Part shown: piece after piece, positions 38,804 to 47,443 of the stretch
How the letters are laid out: each line of letters starts with the position of its first letter
How positions within the stretch are numbered: the first letter of the stretch is position 1
Assembly (NCBI RefSeq): GCF_014644535.1
Contig: NZ_BMKW01000004.1
Location: forward strand, 355,822-419,821
Length of the DNA: 64,000 nucleotides
Source of the DNA: Neoroseomonas lacus
Lineage (GTDB): Bacteria > Pseudomonadota > Alphaproteobacteria > Acetobacterales > Acetobacteraceae
Reading direction: 5' to 3'
Notes under the pieces: model-generated
Told to the model about the DNA's origin: nothing
Database searches by the model: none
Seen by the model: the letters and a program-made list of their open reading frames with translations, nothing else
Program-made: the position numbers and the translations under genes

Positions 38804-39778
38804 TCACGGCTCCACCGTAATGCCGACCTCGCGGATCAGCGCCCCCCACCGCGCATCTTCCGCAGTGATGCGCGCCGCCAGTGTCACCCGACCCGATGCC
38901 ACCGGCTCCACCCCCAGCGCCCGGAAGCGCGCCAGCAGCGCCGGGTCGGCCATCGCCTGGGCCACTGCCGCCTCAATTCTTGCAGCGAGCGGTTCCGGCA
39001 GCCCGGCCGGTGCCCCCACCGCGATCCAGGACAGCGCCTCGAACCCTGGCAGGCGCGAGGCGATCGCGGGCAGTTCCGGCGCCAGCGCGCTCGGCTGCAG
39101 CGAGGTCACCGCCACGCCGCGCGTCCGGCCACTGGTGATGCCGGGCAGGGAGGTCGGCAGCCCGTCCAACATCACAGGCACGCGCCCGGCGATCAGGTCG
39201 CGCTGCGCGTCCGGGCTGCCGCGGTAATGAATGAATTCGCAGCGCCCGCCGATCTCGCGCATCAGCCAGGCCATGGCGAGATGCGGCACGACGCCTGCCC
39301 CGGAAGTTGCGCAAAGCGGAGGCTGCGGCTGCGCGCGCACCCAGGCGGCGAAATCATCCAGCGTCTCCACCGGCAGCGATGGATGCACCACCAGCACCCC
39401 GGGGAAGGAGGCGAAATGGCTGATCGGCGTGAAATCCCGCGCCGGGTCGAAGCCCAACTCCGGATACAGATGCCGGTTGATCGACACAGTCGCGGCCAGC
39501 AGCGTCCCCAGCGTCGCTCCATCGGGGGCAGCGCGGGCCAGTGCCTGCGCGGCGAGGTTGCCCGCCGCCCCTGGCCGGTTCTCGACGACGATCGCCCGGC
39601 CGAGCAGCGGCGCCATCCGGTCGGTCAGCAGCCGGGTCAGGAGGTCCGGCCCGCTGCCGGCGGGCAGCCCGACCAGCCAGCGGATCGGGCGGGTGTCGTG
39701 CGCGGCCTCCTCAGCGAGCGCCGGGGCGGCGAGGGAGAGGCCCGCCGCCAGGGCGAACAGCGTGCGGCGAAACATCAC
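38804..39778 (-). CDS. Bug/TctC-family substrate-binding protein coupled to an ATP-grasp gene
   Basis: A 324-residue periplasmic receptor. The signal peptide (RRTLFALAAGLSLAAPALA) is followed by IRWLVGLPAGSGPDLLTRLL and VVENRPGAAGN, family signatures of the TctC/Bug group that captures small carboxylates. It begins with GTG 39778 or ATG 39775, both overlapping the stop of the ATP-grasp gene, so the two are translationally coupled. No TctA/TctB membrane partners are nearby. Confidence 0.88.
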   Translation of the reverse strand: MMFRRTLFALAAGLSLAAPALAEEAAHDTRPIRWLVGLPAGSGPDLLTRLLTDRMAPLLGRAIVVENRPGAAGNLAAQALARAAPDGATLGTLLAATVSINRHLYPELGFDPARDFTPISHFASFPGVLVVHPSLPVETLDDFAAWVRAQPQPPLCATSGAGVVPHLAMAWLMREIGGRCEFIHYRGSPDAQRDLIAGRVPVMLDGLPTSLPGITSGRTRGVAVTSLQPSALAPELPAIASRLPGFEALSWIAVGAPAGLPEPLAARIEAAVAQAMADPALLARFRALGVEPVASGRVTLAARITAEDARWGALIREVGITVEP

Positions 39779-40728
39779 GCCGCCTCCGCCGCGCGGGGCC
39801 GCAGGGCGAGCAGGTGGCGCACCACCGCATCGGTGGCCGAGACACCGGCGCGGCGCTCCGCCTCACCATTGTAGTTGGTGTTGGTGTTCACGTCGTAGGC
39901 GAAGGTCTGTCCGGCGGCATCGGTGATGAACTCGATTGCGCCCACGCCGATGCCGCTGGCGGCGAGGAACACCTCCATGCGCGGGATCAGCGGATGGGTG
40001 AAGCCGTTGAGGATGCGGAACTTCTCACCCGGCGCCACCGCCGGGCAGGCGGCGCCCTCGGGGATGGCGCAGGCATCGGCGGGGCACAGCTCGAACCCTT
40101 CCGAGGTATCCACCCGCACCGCATAGAGCAACCGCCCGCCGACGAATTCGGCGCGGGTGATGAAGGGCTCCGGCGCGGCGATATAGCGCTGCACCAGCCA
40201 GATCCCGTCGCGCGGGCTGCCATGCGGGTCCTCATTGGCGGCGATGCGGGCGATCGCCTGCTGCAGCGCGGCCGGGCTCTTCACCAACTGCACGCCGAGG
40301 CCCTTGCCGGCGCGATTATGCTTGAGGATGAGCGGGAAGCCGATGCGCGCGGCGGCCTCGCGCAGGTGCTCCTCGCCGACCACGGCGATGGTGGCCGGCG
40401 TCGGGACGCCATGCGCGGCGAGCGCCTCATACTGCGCGACCTTGGAGACCTCGAGTTGCAGCGCGCGCCGCCCATTCACCACGGTTCGGCCATGGCGTTC
40501 CAGCCATTCGATCACCGCGCCCGCATATTCCGGCGCATAGGTATGCCCGCGCGTGTGCGAGGAAGCCGACATGCGGTTGTAGAAGACCGCCGCCGGCGGG
40601 GGCCGCGTCAGGTCGAGCAGGCCACGGTCGAGGTGCCATTCCTCGTGCGCCACGCCGGCGGCGAGGAAGGAGGCCCGCAGCGGGTCGAGCCAAGCGTCGT
40701 TTTCATGGATGACGAAGATCTGCGGCAT
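39775..40728 (-). CDS. ATP-grasp ligase-like protein (RimK type)
   Basis: A 317-residue protein. GFPLILKHNRAGKGLGVQLV is the ATP-grasp lysine/glycine loop, and FAYDVNTNTNYN near the C-terminus provides the Mg-binding Asn/Asp cluster; AYIAAPEPFITRAEFVGGRLLYAVR-like strands lie between. Such enzymes couple ATP hydrolysis to formation of an amide or thioester bond between a carboxylate and an amine or thiol. ATG 40728 is used; an upstream in-frame ATG at 40755 is possible. It is first in a two-gene operon with a Bug-family receptor. The substrates are unknown. Confidence 0.8.
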   Translation of the reverse strand: MPQIFVIHENDAWLDPLRASFLAAGVAHEEWHLDRGLLDLTRPPPAAVFYNRMSASSHTRGHTYAPEYAGAVIEWLERHGRTVVNGRRALQLEVSKVAQYEALAAHGVPTPATIAVVGEEHLREAAARIGFPLILKHNRAGKGLGVQLVKSPAALQQAIARIAANEDPHGSPRDGIWLVQRYIAAPEPFITRAEFVGGRLLYAVRVDTSEGFELCPADACAIPEGAACPAVAPGEKFRILNGFTHPLIPRMEVFLAASGIGVGAIEFITDAAGQTFAYDVNTNTNYNGEAERRAGVSATDAVVRHLLALRPRAAEAA

Positions 40729-40757
40729 GAGGGGCGGTCCGGTTGGTTTCCCCAAAA

Positions 40758-40816
40758 TAGAAAGACATTTCTAAGTGAGCCCGCAATACTGCCATAAAAA
40801 GAAAGATTTTTCTTTT
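40758..40816. promoter_or_regulatory. Two A/T-rich dyads in the divergent ATP-grasp / PH-domain intergenic region
   Basis: TAGAAA-GACA-TTTCTA (40758-40773) and AAAAGAAA-GATT-TTTCTTTT (40797-40816) are perfect inverted repeats with four-base centres, sharing the AGAAA/TTTCT core. They sit in a short A/T-rich stretch just upstream of the ATP-grasp start at 40728 and could be operator or promoter elements for that operon. Which protein binds them is unknown. Confidence 0.5.
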
Positions 40817-40934
40817 CATCAACAACCTCTGCCGAAAACCGCCTTTCCCATCCTACCCGTCGCACGCCAAACCATCCCCCGTTGCCCCGCGCCGCCGCAG
40901 GCCGTAATCGGCACGCGCAGGCAGGGATTATCGC

Positions 40935-41324
40935 ATGACCGAAACCGTCATCCTGGAAACGCGGGAGACCAAGCGCTCCTACGGGCCGCTCTGGCTCGCG
41001 CTCTCCGTTGTCATGCTGGGGCTGCCCTTCCTCGGCCGGCAGCGCATCATCCTGACCAATGAGCGCATCACGCTGACCCAGGGTTTCTGGACCAAGTCGC
41101 GCGACGACATCGAGATCTTCCGCATCCGCGACGTGGTGGTGAAGCAGAGCCTCTATCACCGCCTGGTCGGCATCGGCGACATCGTGGTCAAGGCAATGGA
41201 AGGCCGCTCGGAAGAGACGCATGTGCTGCGCGGCATAGCCGACCCGGTGCGCGTCAGCGAGGCCATCCGCGGCGTGTGGAACCGTACCGCCCGCCCTGCC
41301 GGGCCAGCGACGACGCTCGACTGA
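40935..41324 (+). CDS. PH domain-containing protein (bacterial bPH2 type)
   Basis: A 129-residue protein. One hydrophobic segment (about 19-34, LWLALSVVMLGLPFLG) precedes a beta-rich bacterial PH domain: RIILTNERITLTQGFWTKSRDDIEIFRIRDVVVKQSL, then GIGDIVVKAMEGRSEETHVLRGIADP. Such YdbT-like domains are membrane-associated with unknown ligands. The ATG at 40935 follows a weak site. It is a single gene. Confidence 0.82.
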   Translation: MTETVILETRETKRSYGPLWLALSVVMLGLPFLGRQRIILTNERITLTQGFWTKSRDDIEIFRIRDVVVKQSLYHRLVGIGDIVVKAMEGRSEETHVLRGIADPVRVSEAIRGVWNRTARPAGPATTLD

Positions 41325-41335
41325 CAAGAGCATTT

Positions 41336-41363
41336 CGCGATCATGTGGGAGCACCTGATCGCG
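41336..41363. repeat. Palindromic intergenic hairpin
   Basis: A perfect 8-bp stem, CGCGATCA (41336-41343) and TGATCGCG (41356-41363), continues inward through one mismatch into GTG/CAC, making a near-complete 28-base hairpin. It follows the PH-domain gene by 11 bases and may terminate it, but no T-run follows. It resembles in size and context the element at 34228-34265. Confidence 0.55.
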
Positions 41364-41393
41364 TGAAGTTCGTCGCGAGCACAACAAGCCGTC

Positions 41394-41723
41394 TTAACGC
41401 AGCCCGGCCTTCGCCAATTCCGGGCCCAGCCGCCCGGTCGCCATCAGCCATGCCATGCGCAGATCCGAATACAGAGACCAGGCCGGATAGGTGAAGGTGG
41501 CCGGCCGGTTGCGTTCGATCAGCATGTGGCTGCCCCAGGCGAAGGCGTAGCCGACCACCACCGCGGCCGGTATCAGCCACCACGGCCCGGCCAGCAGCCC
41601 CACGACCAGCAGCGCCAGCCCCAGCGCGGTGCCGAGCGCATGGATCGTCCGTGTCCACGGATTGGCGTGTTCCCGCAGGTAGTAGGGCCAGAACTCGGCA
41701 TAGGTGGTGATGCGATCCGCCAT
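41394..41723 (-). CDS. DUF962 / Mpo1-like membrane protein
   Basis: A 109-residue membrane protein. FWPYYLREHANPWTRTIHALGT at its N-terminus and WGSHMLIERNRPATFTYPAWSLYSDLRM later are the conserved His-containing segments of DUF962, flanking two hydrophobic helices. The eukaryotic relative Mpo1 is an Fe-dependent dioxygenase of 2-hydroxy fatty acids; whether this bacterial form does the same is inference. Confidence 0.85.
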   Translation of the reverse strand: MADRITTYAEFWPYYLREHANPWTRTIHALGTALGLALLVVGLLAGPWWLIPAAVVVGYAFAWGSHMLIERNRPATFTYPAWSLYSDLRMAWLMATGRLGPELAKAGLR

Positions 41724-41808
41724 GCCGCCAGCCTAACCGAGCGACGCCGTCACAGGCCAGCGCGCAGAAGCCGTTCCCGTCGCCACCGGCTTCTGCCAGT
41801 TTGCCACG

Positions 41809-43395
41809 ATGCCAGCAGCCTTCGCTCCCCTTCGCCACTCGGCCTTCCGCCTGCTCTGGTGGGCCAATCTCGCCGCCAATATCGGCCTCTGGGTCCAGAA
41901 CACGGGAGCGGGGTGGATGATGACCAGCCTCGACCCGTCCCCGGTCATGGTCTCCCTGGTGCAGGCCGCCTCGATGCTGCCGGTCTTCCTGCTGGCGCTG
42001 CCGGCCGGCGCGCTGGCCGACATCATCGATCGCCGCATCTACCTGATCGGCGCCCAGGCCTGGGTGCTGACGGTGGCGTCCCTCCTCGCCTTGCTGACCT
42101 GGGCTGGCATGCTCGGCCCCTGGGGCCTGCTGTTCTTCACCTTCTGCATCGGCATGGGCAATGCGCTGAACTTCCCCGCCTGGGCCGCCACCACGCCGGA
42201 ACTCGTCCCGCGCGAGGACCTGGTGCAGGCCATCGCGCTGAACGGTATTGGCTTCAACCTCTCGCGCGCCGTGGGCCCGGCGATCGGTGGCTTCGCCATC
42301 GCGCTGGCCGGCACCCAGGCCGCCTTCGCGCTCAATGCGCTGTGCTTCCTGTCATTGCTGCTCGCCTTGCTGTTCTGGAAGCGGGAGGCGCCGCGCAGCG
42401 CCATGCCGCCCGAACATTTCCTCTCCGCGATGCGGGCCGGGCTGCGCTTCGTCGCTGCCAGCCCGGCGATGCGCGCCACCATCCTGCGCGCCGTCACTTT
42501 CTTCTTCTTCACCTCGGCGGTGTGGGGGATGCTGCCGCTGGTGGTGCGCCACAAACTCGGCCTGGGGCCGGAGGCCTACGGCGGCATGCTCGGGCTGATG
42601 GGCGTCGGCGCGGTGGCGACCGGCTTCGCCCTGCCGGCCCTGCGCGTGCGGCTCCCGACGCGCGGCTCCATGGTCACCGCCTTCTCGCTGGTCTCGGCGC
42701 TGGCGCTCGCGGTGCTGGGGGTGTCCAACCATTGGGTGCCGGCGGGCGTGGCGATGCTGCTGTTCGGCGCCGGCTGGCTCGCCGCCGCCTCCACCCTGCA
42801 GGCCTCCGCGCAATTCGCCACCCCCGCCTGGGTCCGCGCGCGGGCGATCGGCATCTACCAGCTGTGCTTCTTCGGCGCGATGACCGCGGGCGCGGTGCTG
42901 TGGGGCTGGGCCGGCAACACCTTCGGCATCGAGCCGGCGCTGCTGGGCGCCGCGGTCATCTGCGCCATCGCCGCGATCGGCGTGCGCGGCTGGCGCCTCG
43001 ACACCGCGACGAGCACCGAGCCGCCGCGCGTCGCCATGCCGTCCCCCGAGGCGCCCGCCGCCGAGTTGCGCAACATCCTCGACGAGCATTCCGGCCGGGT
43101 CCTCGAAGTCGTGCGCTACCGCGTCGACCCGACCAACCGCGCCGCCTTCCTCGCCGCCATGAAGGAATCGCGCCGGGTCCGCCTGCGTTGCGGCGCGGTG
43201 GCCTGGCGCCTTCTCGAGGATGTCGCCCATCCCGAACGCTGGATCGAGCTCTGGGCCGTCGAATCCTGGACAGAACATCTGCGCGAGGCCGGACGGCTCG
43301 ATGCCGCCGACCGCAACGTTCTGGCGCGCGCCGCCGGCTTCCAGGTCGGCGATGATGCGCCCGAGGCCGCGCGCTACCTGACCGTGCAACCTTGA
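41809..43395 (+). CDS. MFS transporter (MFS_3 / EntS-like) with C-terminal soluble domain
   Basis: A 528-residue protein. About 12 hydrophobic segments fill residues 10-400, with GALADIIDRRIYLI as the conserved loop 2-3 motif and LNFPAWAATTPELVPREDLVQAIALN typical of the MFS_3 branch. The last 110 or so residues form a soluble domain (LEVVRYRVDPTNRAAFLAAM...WRLLEDVAHPERWIELWAVESWTEH) resembling a monooxygenase-like alpha-beta barrel, known in this subfamily. A proton-driven exporter is likely; the substrate is unknown. Confidence 0.88.
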   Translation: MPAAFAPLRHSAFRLLWWANLAANIGLWVQNTGAGWMMTSLDPSPVMVSLVQAASMLPVFLLALPAGALADIIDRRIYLIGAQAWVLTVASLLALLTWAGMLGPWGLLFFTFCIGMGNALNFPAWAATTPELVPREDLVQAIALNGIGFNLSRAVGPAIGGFAIALAGTQAAFALNALCFLSLLLALLFWKREAPRSAMPPEHFLSAMRAGLRFVAASPAMRATILRAVTFFFFTSAVWGMLPLVVRHKLGLGPEAYGGMLGLMGVGAVATGFALPALRVRLPTRGSMVTAFSLVSALALAVLGVSNHWVPAGVAMLLFGAGWLAAASTLQASAQFATPAWVRARAIGIYQLCFFGAMTAGAVLWGWAGNTFGIEPALLGAAVICAIAAIGVRGWRLDTATSTEPPRVAMPSPEAPAAELRNILDEHSGRVLEVVRYRVDPTNRAAFLAAMKESRRVRLRCGAVAWRLLEDVAHPERWIELWAVESWTEHLREAGRLDAADRNVLARAAGFQVGDDAPEAARYLTVQP

Positions 43396-43448
43396 CCTTG
43401 CATGGTCGTTTGCCTCCCATGTCCAATACGATCAAGGAAGCCCCCGCC

Positions 43449-43946
43449 ATGGCGAAATCCAAGGCCGCGAAACTGCACGCGACCAACAACGACCTCGGCG
43501 CCAATGTGCGCGAAGTCTCGGTCGGCGTGCTCAACGCCACCCTGGCCGACACGGCCGACCTCACCAACAGCGTCCGCATGGCGCATTGGACCGTGCGCGG
43601 CCCGCATTTCGCCGGCCTGCACGCGCTGTTCGAAGGCTTCTACAACGATCTTGGCGCTGTGACGGACGACATCGCCGAACGCGTCATCCAACTTGGCGGC
43701 ACGCCGGACGGCACCACCCAGATCATCGGCGAGAAGACCCGCCTCGACGCCTACCCCGCCGACCTGCGCGACGGCATGGACCATGTGAAGGCGCTGACCA
43801 AACGCTATGCCGCGCTCGCCAAGACGGTGCGCGAGGGCATCGATGAAACCGACGAGGCCGGCGATGCCGACACAGCCGACCTGCTGACCGGCTACTCCCG
43901 CACGCTCGACAAGGCGCTGTGGATGCTTGAAGCGCATCTCGGGTGA
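43449..43946 (+). CDS. dps: Dps family DNA-binding ferritin-like protein
   Basis: A 165-residue ferritin-like protein. AHWTVRGPHFAGLHALFEGFYNDLGAVTDDIAERV supplies the inter-subunit ferroxidase ligands (about H46, H58, D73, E77). The Lys-rich N-terminus (MAKSKAAKLH) could bind DNA. Dps dodecamers oxidise and store iron and protect DNA in stress or stationary phase. ATG 43449 is preferred because AAGGAAG lies eight bases upstream; ATG 43419 is an alternative. The next gene overlaps its stop by four bases. Confidence 0.92.
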   Translation: MAKSKAAKLHATNNDLGANVREVSVGVLNATLADTADLTNSVRMAHWTVRGPHFAGLHALFEGFYNDLGAVTDDIAERVIQLGGTPDGTTQIIGEKTRLDAYPADLRDGMDHVKALTKRYAALAKTVREGIDETDEAGDADTADLLTGYSRTLDKALWMLEAHLG

Positions 43947-44821
43947 GTATCGCCTGGTCAAGGCTGGCGCTTGCCAGCGGCGCGGCGGTGGCGTTGCTCG
44001 CCGCCTGCGCCTTGCCCGGCGGCGAGGATGCCGGCGAGGGCTGCCGCAACCAGGTCAGTAGTTTCAATGGCTCGGGCGACGCCTTCCTCGCCCCGGCGCG
44101 CTGGACCGCGCCGGGCGAACTGCCCCGTGGCACCGTCGCGACCAATTTCGGCCGCCCCTCCGCGACGCCCGGAGCCGGGCTGGAATCGACACTGCGCCAG
44201 GAAAACGCCGATATCGACGCGGTGCAGATCGCCTTCGACGCGCTGCTCTATTGCCGCTGGATCGAGGCGCGGGTGATCCGCGCCGAACTCGCCGCCAATC
44301 GCGTGCCGCGCCCGGCTGCCGAAGCCCGCATGGCGGCGCTGCGCGCGCGGCTGCAGCGTGACCTCGCCCGCGCCCAGGCCGTGCTCGACGCGCTGGAAGC
44401 CCGCACCACGCAGCGTGACGCGGCGATCGAGGCGGCCGCACCCGGCTCGCGCGCCGCCGCCCGCCGCGCCCGGGCCGAGAGCGGGGCAACCCGCAGCGTG
44501 GTCGCCGCCGCGACGGTGCCGCTGCGCCTGCGTCCCGAGGCCGGTGCCCCCGAGATCGGCCGCGTCGCCGCCGGCCAGGCCGTCTCGGTCCGCCCGGCGC
44601 AATCGGGTTTCGCGCTGGTCGAGGGGCAGGGCGGGCTGCGCGGCTATGCGCCCACCGGCGCTTTCCAGATCGCCGAGCGCGCCGCCCCCGCCGCCACTGG
44701 TGGGGCGGGCGCCGAGATCCGCCAACTGGTCGCCACCAACATCGCCCGGCGCGACAATTTCGCCGAAAGCCTGGGCCTGGCGCGCGAGGCGGCGGTCTCC
44801 GGCTTCGAACTCGGCGCCTGA
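43943..44821 (+). CDS. SH3-domain lipoprotein of unknown function
   Basis: A 292-residue protein. The signal sequence ends in the lipobox LLAAC (Cys about 22). The middle is a helical Ala/Arg-rich coiled region (about 80-170). A bacterial SH3b-like domain follows at about 185-245 (ATVPLRLRPEAGAPEIGRVAAGQAVSVR...GLRGYAPTGAFQIAE). SH3b domains often bind peptidoglycan, so an envelope role is inferred. The GTG start overlaps the dps stop by four bases (GTGA). Confidence 0.75.
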   Translation: MSIAWSRLALASGAAVALLAACALPGGEDAGEGCRNQVSSFNGSGDAFLAPARWTAPGELPRGTVATNFGRPSATPGAGLESTLRQENADIDAVQIAFDALLYCRWIEARVIRAELAANRVPRPAAEARMAALRARLQRDLARAQAVLDALEARTTQRDAAIEAAAPGSRAAARRARAESGATRSVVAAATVPLRLRPEAGAPEIGRVAAGQAVSVRPAQSGFALVEGQGGLRGYAPTGAFQIAERAAPAATGGAGAEIRQLVATNIARRDNFAESLGLAREAAVSGFELGA

Positions 44822-44823
44822 GC

Positions 44824-45345
44824 GTGGCGAACGCCCGGCGGCGCGCCCTGCTGCTGGGCTTGCCGGGCCTCGCCGCGGCCTGTGCGGGCGACGACGATCT
44901 CGCTGACCTCGAACCCGGCCGCTGGCCACCGCATTGGGAGGCCTTCGCCGCCGAAACCACCAGCCAGCGCCTCGCCGTCCTGCCGCCATTGCGTATCGAA
45001 CCGCCCGGCCCGGATGTGACGGCCACGCTGCGGGTGTTCTCGGGACGATGGGAGGGTTGGGCCGGCATCAATCGCCGCCAGTCCATCGCCGTCGCCGTGA
45101 CCGCGCTGGATGCGCGCGGTGGCCGGGGCATGGTGGCGCGCGCCTCCGACAGCTTCGCCCCACGCGTCTGGTCCTGGCGCTTCCGCTTGCTTGAGGGTTT
45201 CCAGATCCGCGGCCCGGTGGCCGGGTGGCCCGCCCTGGTCACCCTGGCACCGCGGCCGGACGGCGCCATGAACCTCGCCTGGACAGAGGACGACCCCGAC
45301 TTCAACCTCGGCCAGGCGGAAGGCGTCGTGACCCGCGTGGCGTGA
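44824..45345 (+). CDS. Putative lipoprotein of unknown function
   Basis: A 173-residue protein. A short Arg-rich N-terminus and hydrophobic core end at GLAAAC, giving a weak lipobox with Cys about 20. The mature part is Trp-rich (PPHWEAF, SGRWEGWAG, VWSWRFRLL) and beta-like; I recognise no domain. The GTG start is two bases after the upstream lipoprotein stop, so the two are coupled. It precedes parE by 81 bp. Confidence 0.68.
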   Translation: MANARRRALLLGLPGLAAACAGDDDLADLEPGRWPPHWEAFAAETTSQRLAVLPPLRIEPPGPDVTATLRVFSGRWEGWAGINRRQSIAVAVTALDARGGRGMVARASDSFAPRVWSWRFRLLEGFQIRGPVAGWPALVTLAPRPDGAMNLAWTEDDPDFNLGQAEGVVTRVA

Positions 45346-45426
45346 GGCGGCGCGCGGGCGAATCGCCTGCCGCGTTGTTTCCTGCCGCTCTCGCCGGTAT
45401 CCTCGGCGGCCTAAGGGGAACAAGAC

Positions 45427-47409
45427 ATGAACGATTTGTTCGGCCGGGGCGGCGCGGGGAAAGGCGCCGCCGGGCAGGGCCAAGGCTATTCCGCCAAGGA
45501 CATCGAGGTGCTGGAAGGGCTCGAACCCGTCCGCCGGCGCCCCGGCATGTATATCGGCGGCACCGACGAGAACGCCCTGCACCACCTCGCCGCCGAGGTC
45601 ATCGACAACGCCATGGACGAGGCGGTGGCCGGTCATGCCGACCGCATCGACGTCACGCTCGCCGCCGGCAACTGGCTGACCGTGCGCGACAATGGCCGCG
45701 GCATCCCGGTCGACCCGCACCCGAAATTCCCCAAGCTGTCGGCGCTGGAAGTCATCCTCACCACGCTGCATTCGGGCGGCAAGTTCTCCGGCAAGGCCTA
45801 CGAGACCTCGGGCGGCCTGCACGGCGTCGGCTCCTCGGTGGTCAACGCCCTGGCCGAACGGCTGGAGGTCGAGGTCGCGCTCGACCGCACCCTGTTCACG
45901 CAATCCTACGAACGCGGCAAGCCGGTCACCAAGCTGAAGAACGCCGGCCCGGTGCAGAACCGCCGCGGCACCACCATCCGCTTCAAGCCCGACCCCGAGA
46001 TCTTCGGCGCGCAGGAATTCAAGCCGGCACGGCTGCACCGGCTGTGCCGTTCCAAGGCCTATCTGTTCCGCGGTGTCGAGATTCGCTGGTCCTGCGACCC
46101 CGCGCTGATCAAGGACGAGACGCCTTCCGAGGCGGTGCTGCATTTCCCTGGCGGGCTGTCGGACTTCCTCGCCTCGGCGATCACGGGCCAGGCGACGGTG
46201 GTCTCCACCCCCTGGAGCGGCCAGGCGGAGTTCCCCGACGGCGCCGGCCGCGTCGAATGGGCCGCGACGTGGATGGAGCGCGCCGAGGGCTTCCTCAACA
46301 CCTATGCCAACACCATCCCGACCGGACAGGGCGGCACCCATGAAGCCGGCTTCCGCGCCGCGTTGGTCAAGGGCCTCCGCGCCTATGGCGAGTTGAAGAA
46401 GGAAAAGCGCGCCGCGGCCGTCACCGCCGAGGATCTGTTCGGCGGTCTCGCCGGCATGCTCTCGGTCTTCGTGCGCGACCCCCAATTCCAGGGCCAGACC
46501 AAGGACAAGCTGACCAGCCCGGAAGCCGCCCGCCTCGTCGAGAACGCCCTGCGCGACAATTTCGACCATTGGCTGGCCGGCGACCCGGCAACGGCTGACA
46601 ACCTGCTCGCCTTCGCCATCGAACGCGCCGAGGACCGCATCCGTCGCCGCGCCGAGAAGGAGATGCCGCGCAAATCCGCCACCCGCAAGTTGCGCCTGCC
46701 GGGCAAGCTGGCGGATTGCTCCCGCGCGACCTCCGAAGGCACTGAACTTTTCCTGGTGGAGGGCGATTCGGCCGGCGGTTCCGCCAAGCAGGCGCGCGAC
46801 CGCGAGACCCAGGCGGTGCTGCCCCTGCGCGGCAAGATCCTCAACGTCGCTTCCGCCAGCACGGAAAAGCTGCGGCAGAACCAGGAACTCAAGGACCTGA
46901 TCGAGGCGCTGGGCTGCGGCGTCGGCGACCGCTTCGACATCGCCAGGCTGCGCTACGGTCGCGTCGTCATCATGACCGATGCCGATGTGGACGGCGCGCA
47001 TATCGCCGCGCTGCTGATGACCTTCTTCTACAAGGAACTGCCCGAGCTGGTGCGCCAAGGCCGCGTCTTCCTCGCCCAGCCGCCGCTCTACCGCCTGCAG
47101 GCCGGCGGCGTGTCGGTCTATGCGATGGACGATGCCGACCGCGAGCGCGTGCTCAAGGCGCGCTTCAAGGCCAACCAAAAGGTCGAGGTCAGTCGCTTCA
47201 AGGGCCTGGGCGAAATGCCGCCGGCCTCCCTTAAGGAGACCACCATGGACCCGAAGAAGCGCACCCTGCTGCGTGTGATCCTGCCGGCCGAGGACCGCGC
47301 CTTCACCAGTGAACGCATCGAGGCACTGATGGGCCGCAGGCCCGAACTGCGCTTCCAGTTCATCCAGGACAACGCGGCGAGCGTCGAGGCGGAGGCGCTC
47401 GACGCTTGA
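45427..47409 (+). CDS. parE: DNA topoisomerase IV subunit B
   Basis: A 660-residue type IIA topoisomerase ATPase subunit. The GHKL ATPase domain shows VIDNAMDEAV, VRDNGRGIPV and GGLHGVGSSVVNALA. A transducer domain follows, then the TOPRIM domain with VEGDSAGGSAKQARDRETQAVLPLRGKILN and TDADVDGAHI. The length and KGLGEMPPASLKETTMDP tail favour ParE over GyrB. It decatenates chromosomes together with ParC, which is not in the window. The ATG has AAGGGGA six bases upstream. Confidence 0.93.
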   Translation: MNDLFGRGGAGKGAAGQGQGYSAKDIEVLEGLEPVRRRPGMYIGGTDENALHHLAAEVIDNAMDEAVAGHADRIDVTLAAGNWLTVRDNGRGIPVDPHPKFPKLSALEVILTTLHSGGKFSGKAYETSGGLHGVGSSVVNALAERLEVEVALDRTLFTQSYERGKPVTKLKNAGPVQNRRGTTIRFKPDPEIFGAQEFKPARLHRLCRSKAYLFRGVEIRWSCDPALIKDETPSEAVLHFPGGLSDFLASAITGQATVVSTPWSGQAEFPDGAGRVEWAATWMERAEGFLNTYANTIPTGQGGTHEAGFRAALVKGLRAYGELKKEKRAAAVTAEDLFGGLAGMLSVFVRDPQFQGQTKDKLTSPEAARLVENALRDNFDHWLAGDPATADNLLAFAIERAEDRIRRRAEKEMPRKSATRKLRLPGKLADCSRATSEGTELFLVEGDSAGGSAKQARDRETQAVLPLRGKILNVASASTEKLRQNQELKDLIEALGCGVGDRFDIARLRYGRVVIMTDADVDGAHIAALLMTFFYKELPELVRQGRVFLAQPPLYRLQAGGVSVYAMDDADRERVLKARFKANQKVEVSRFKGLGEMPPASLKETTMDPKKRTLLRVILPAEDRAFTSERIEALMGRRPELRFQFIQDNAASVEAEALDA

Positions 47410-47410
47410 G

Positions 47411-47432
47411 GGGAGGGGGGCGGCCCCCTCCC
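47411..47432. terminator. GC-rich hairpin between parE and the convergent dehydrogenase-like gene
   Basis: GGGAGGGGG (47411-47419) and CCCCCTCCC (47424-47432) form a perfect 9-bp stem with a four-base loop directly after the parE stop. There is no T-run, so it may be a weak or bidirectional terminator shared by the two convergent genes. Confidence 0.5.
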
Positions 47433-47443
47433 GCCCGGTTGCC

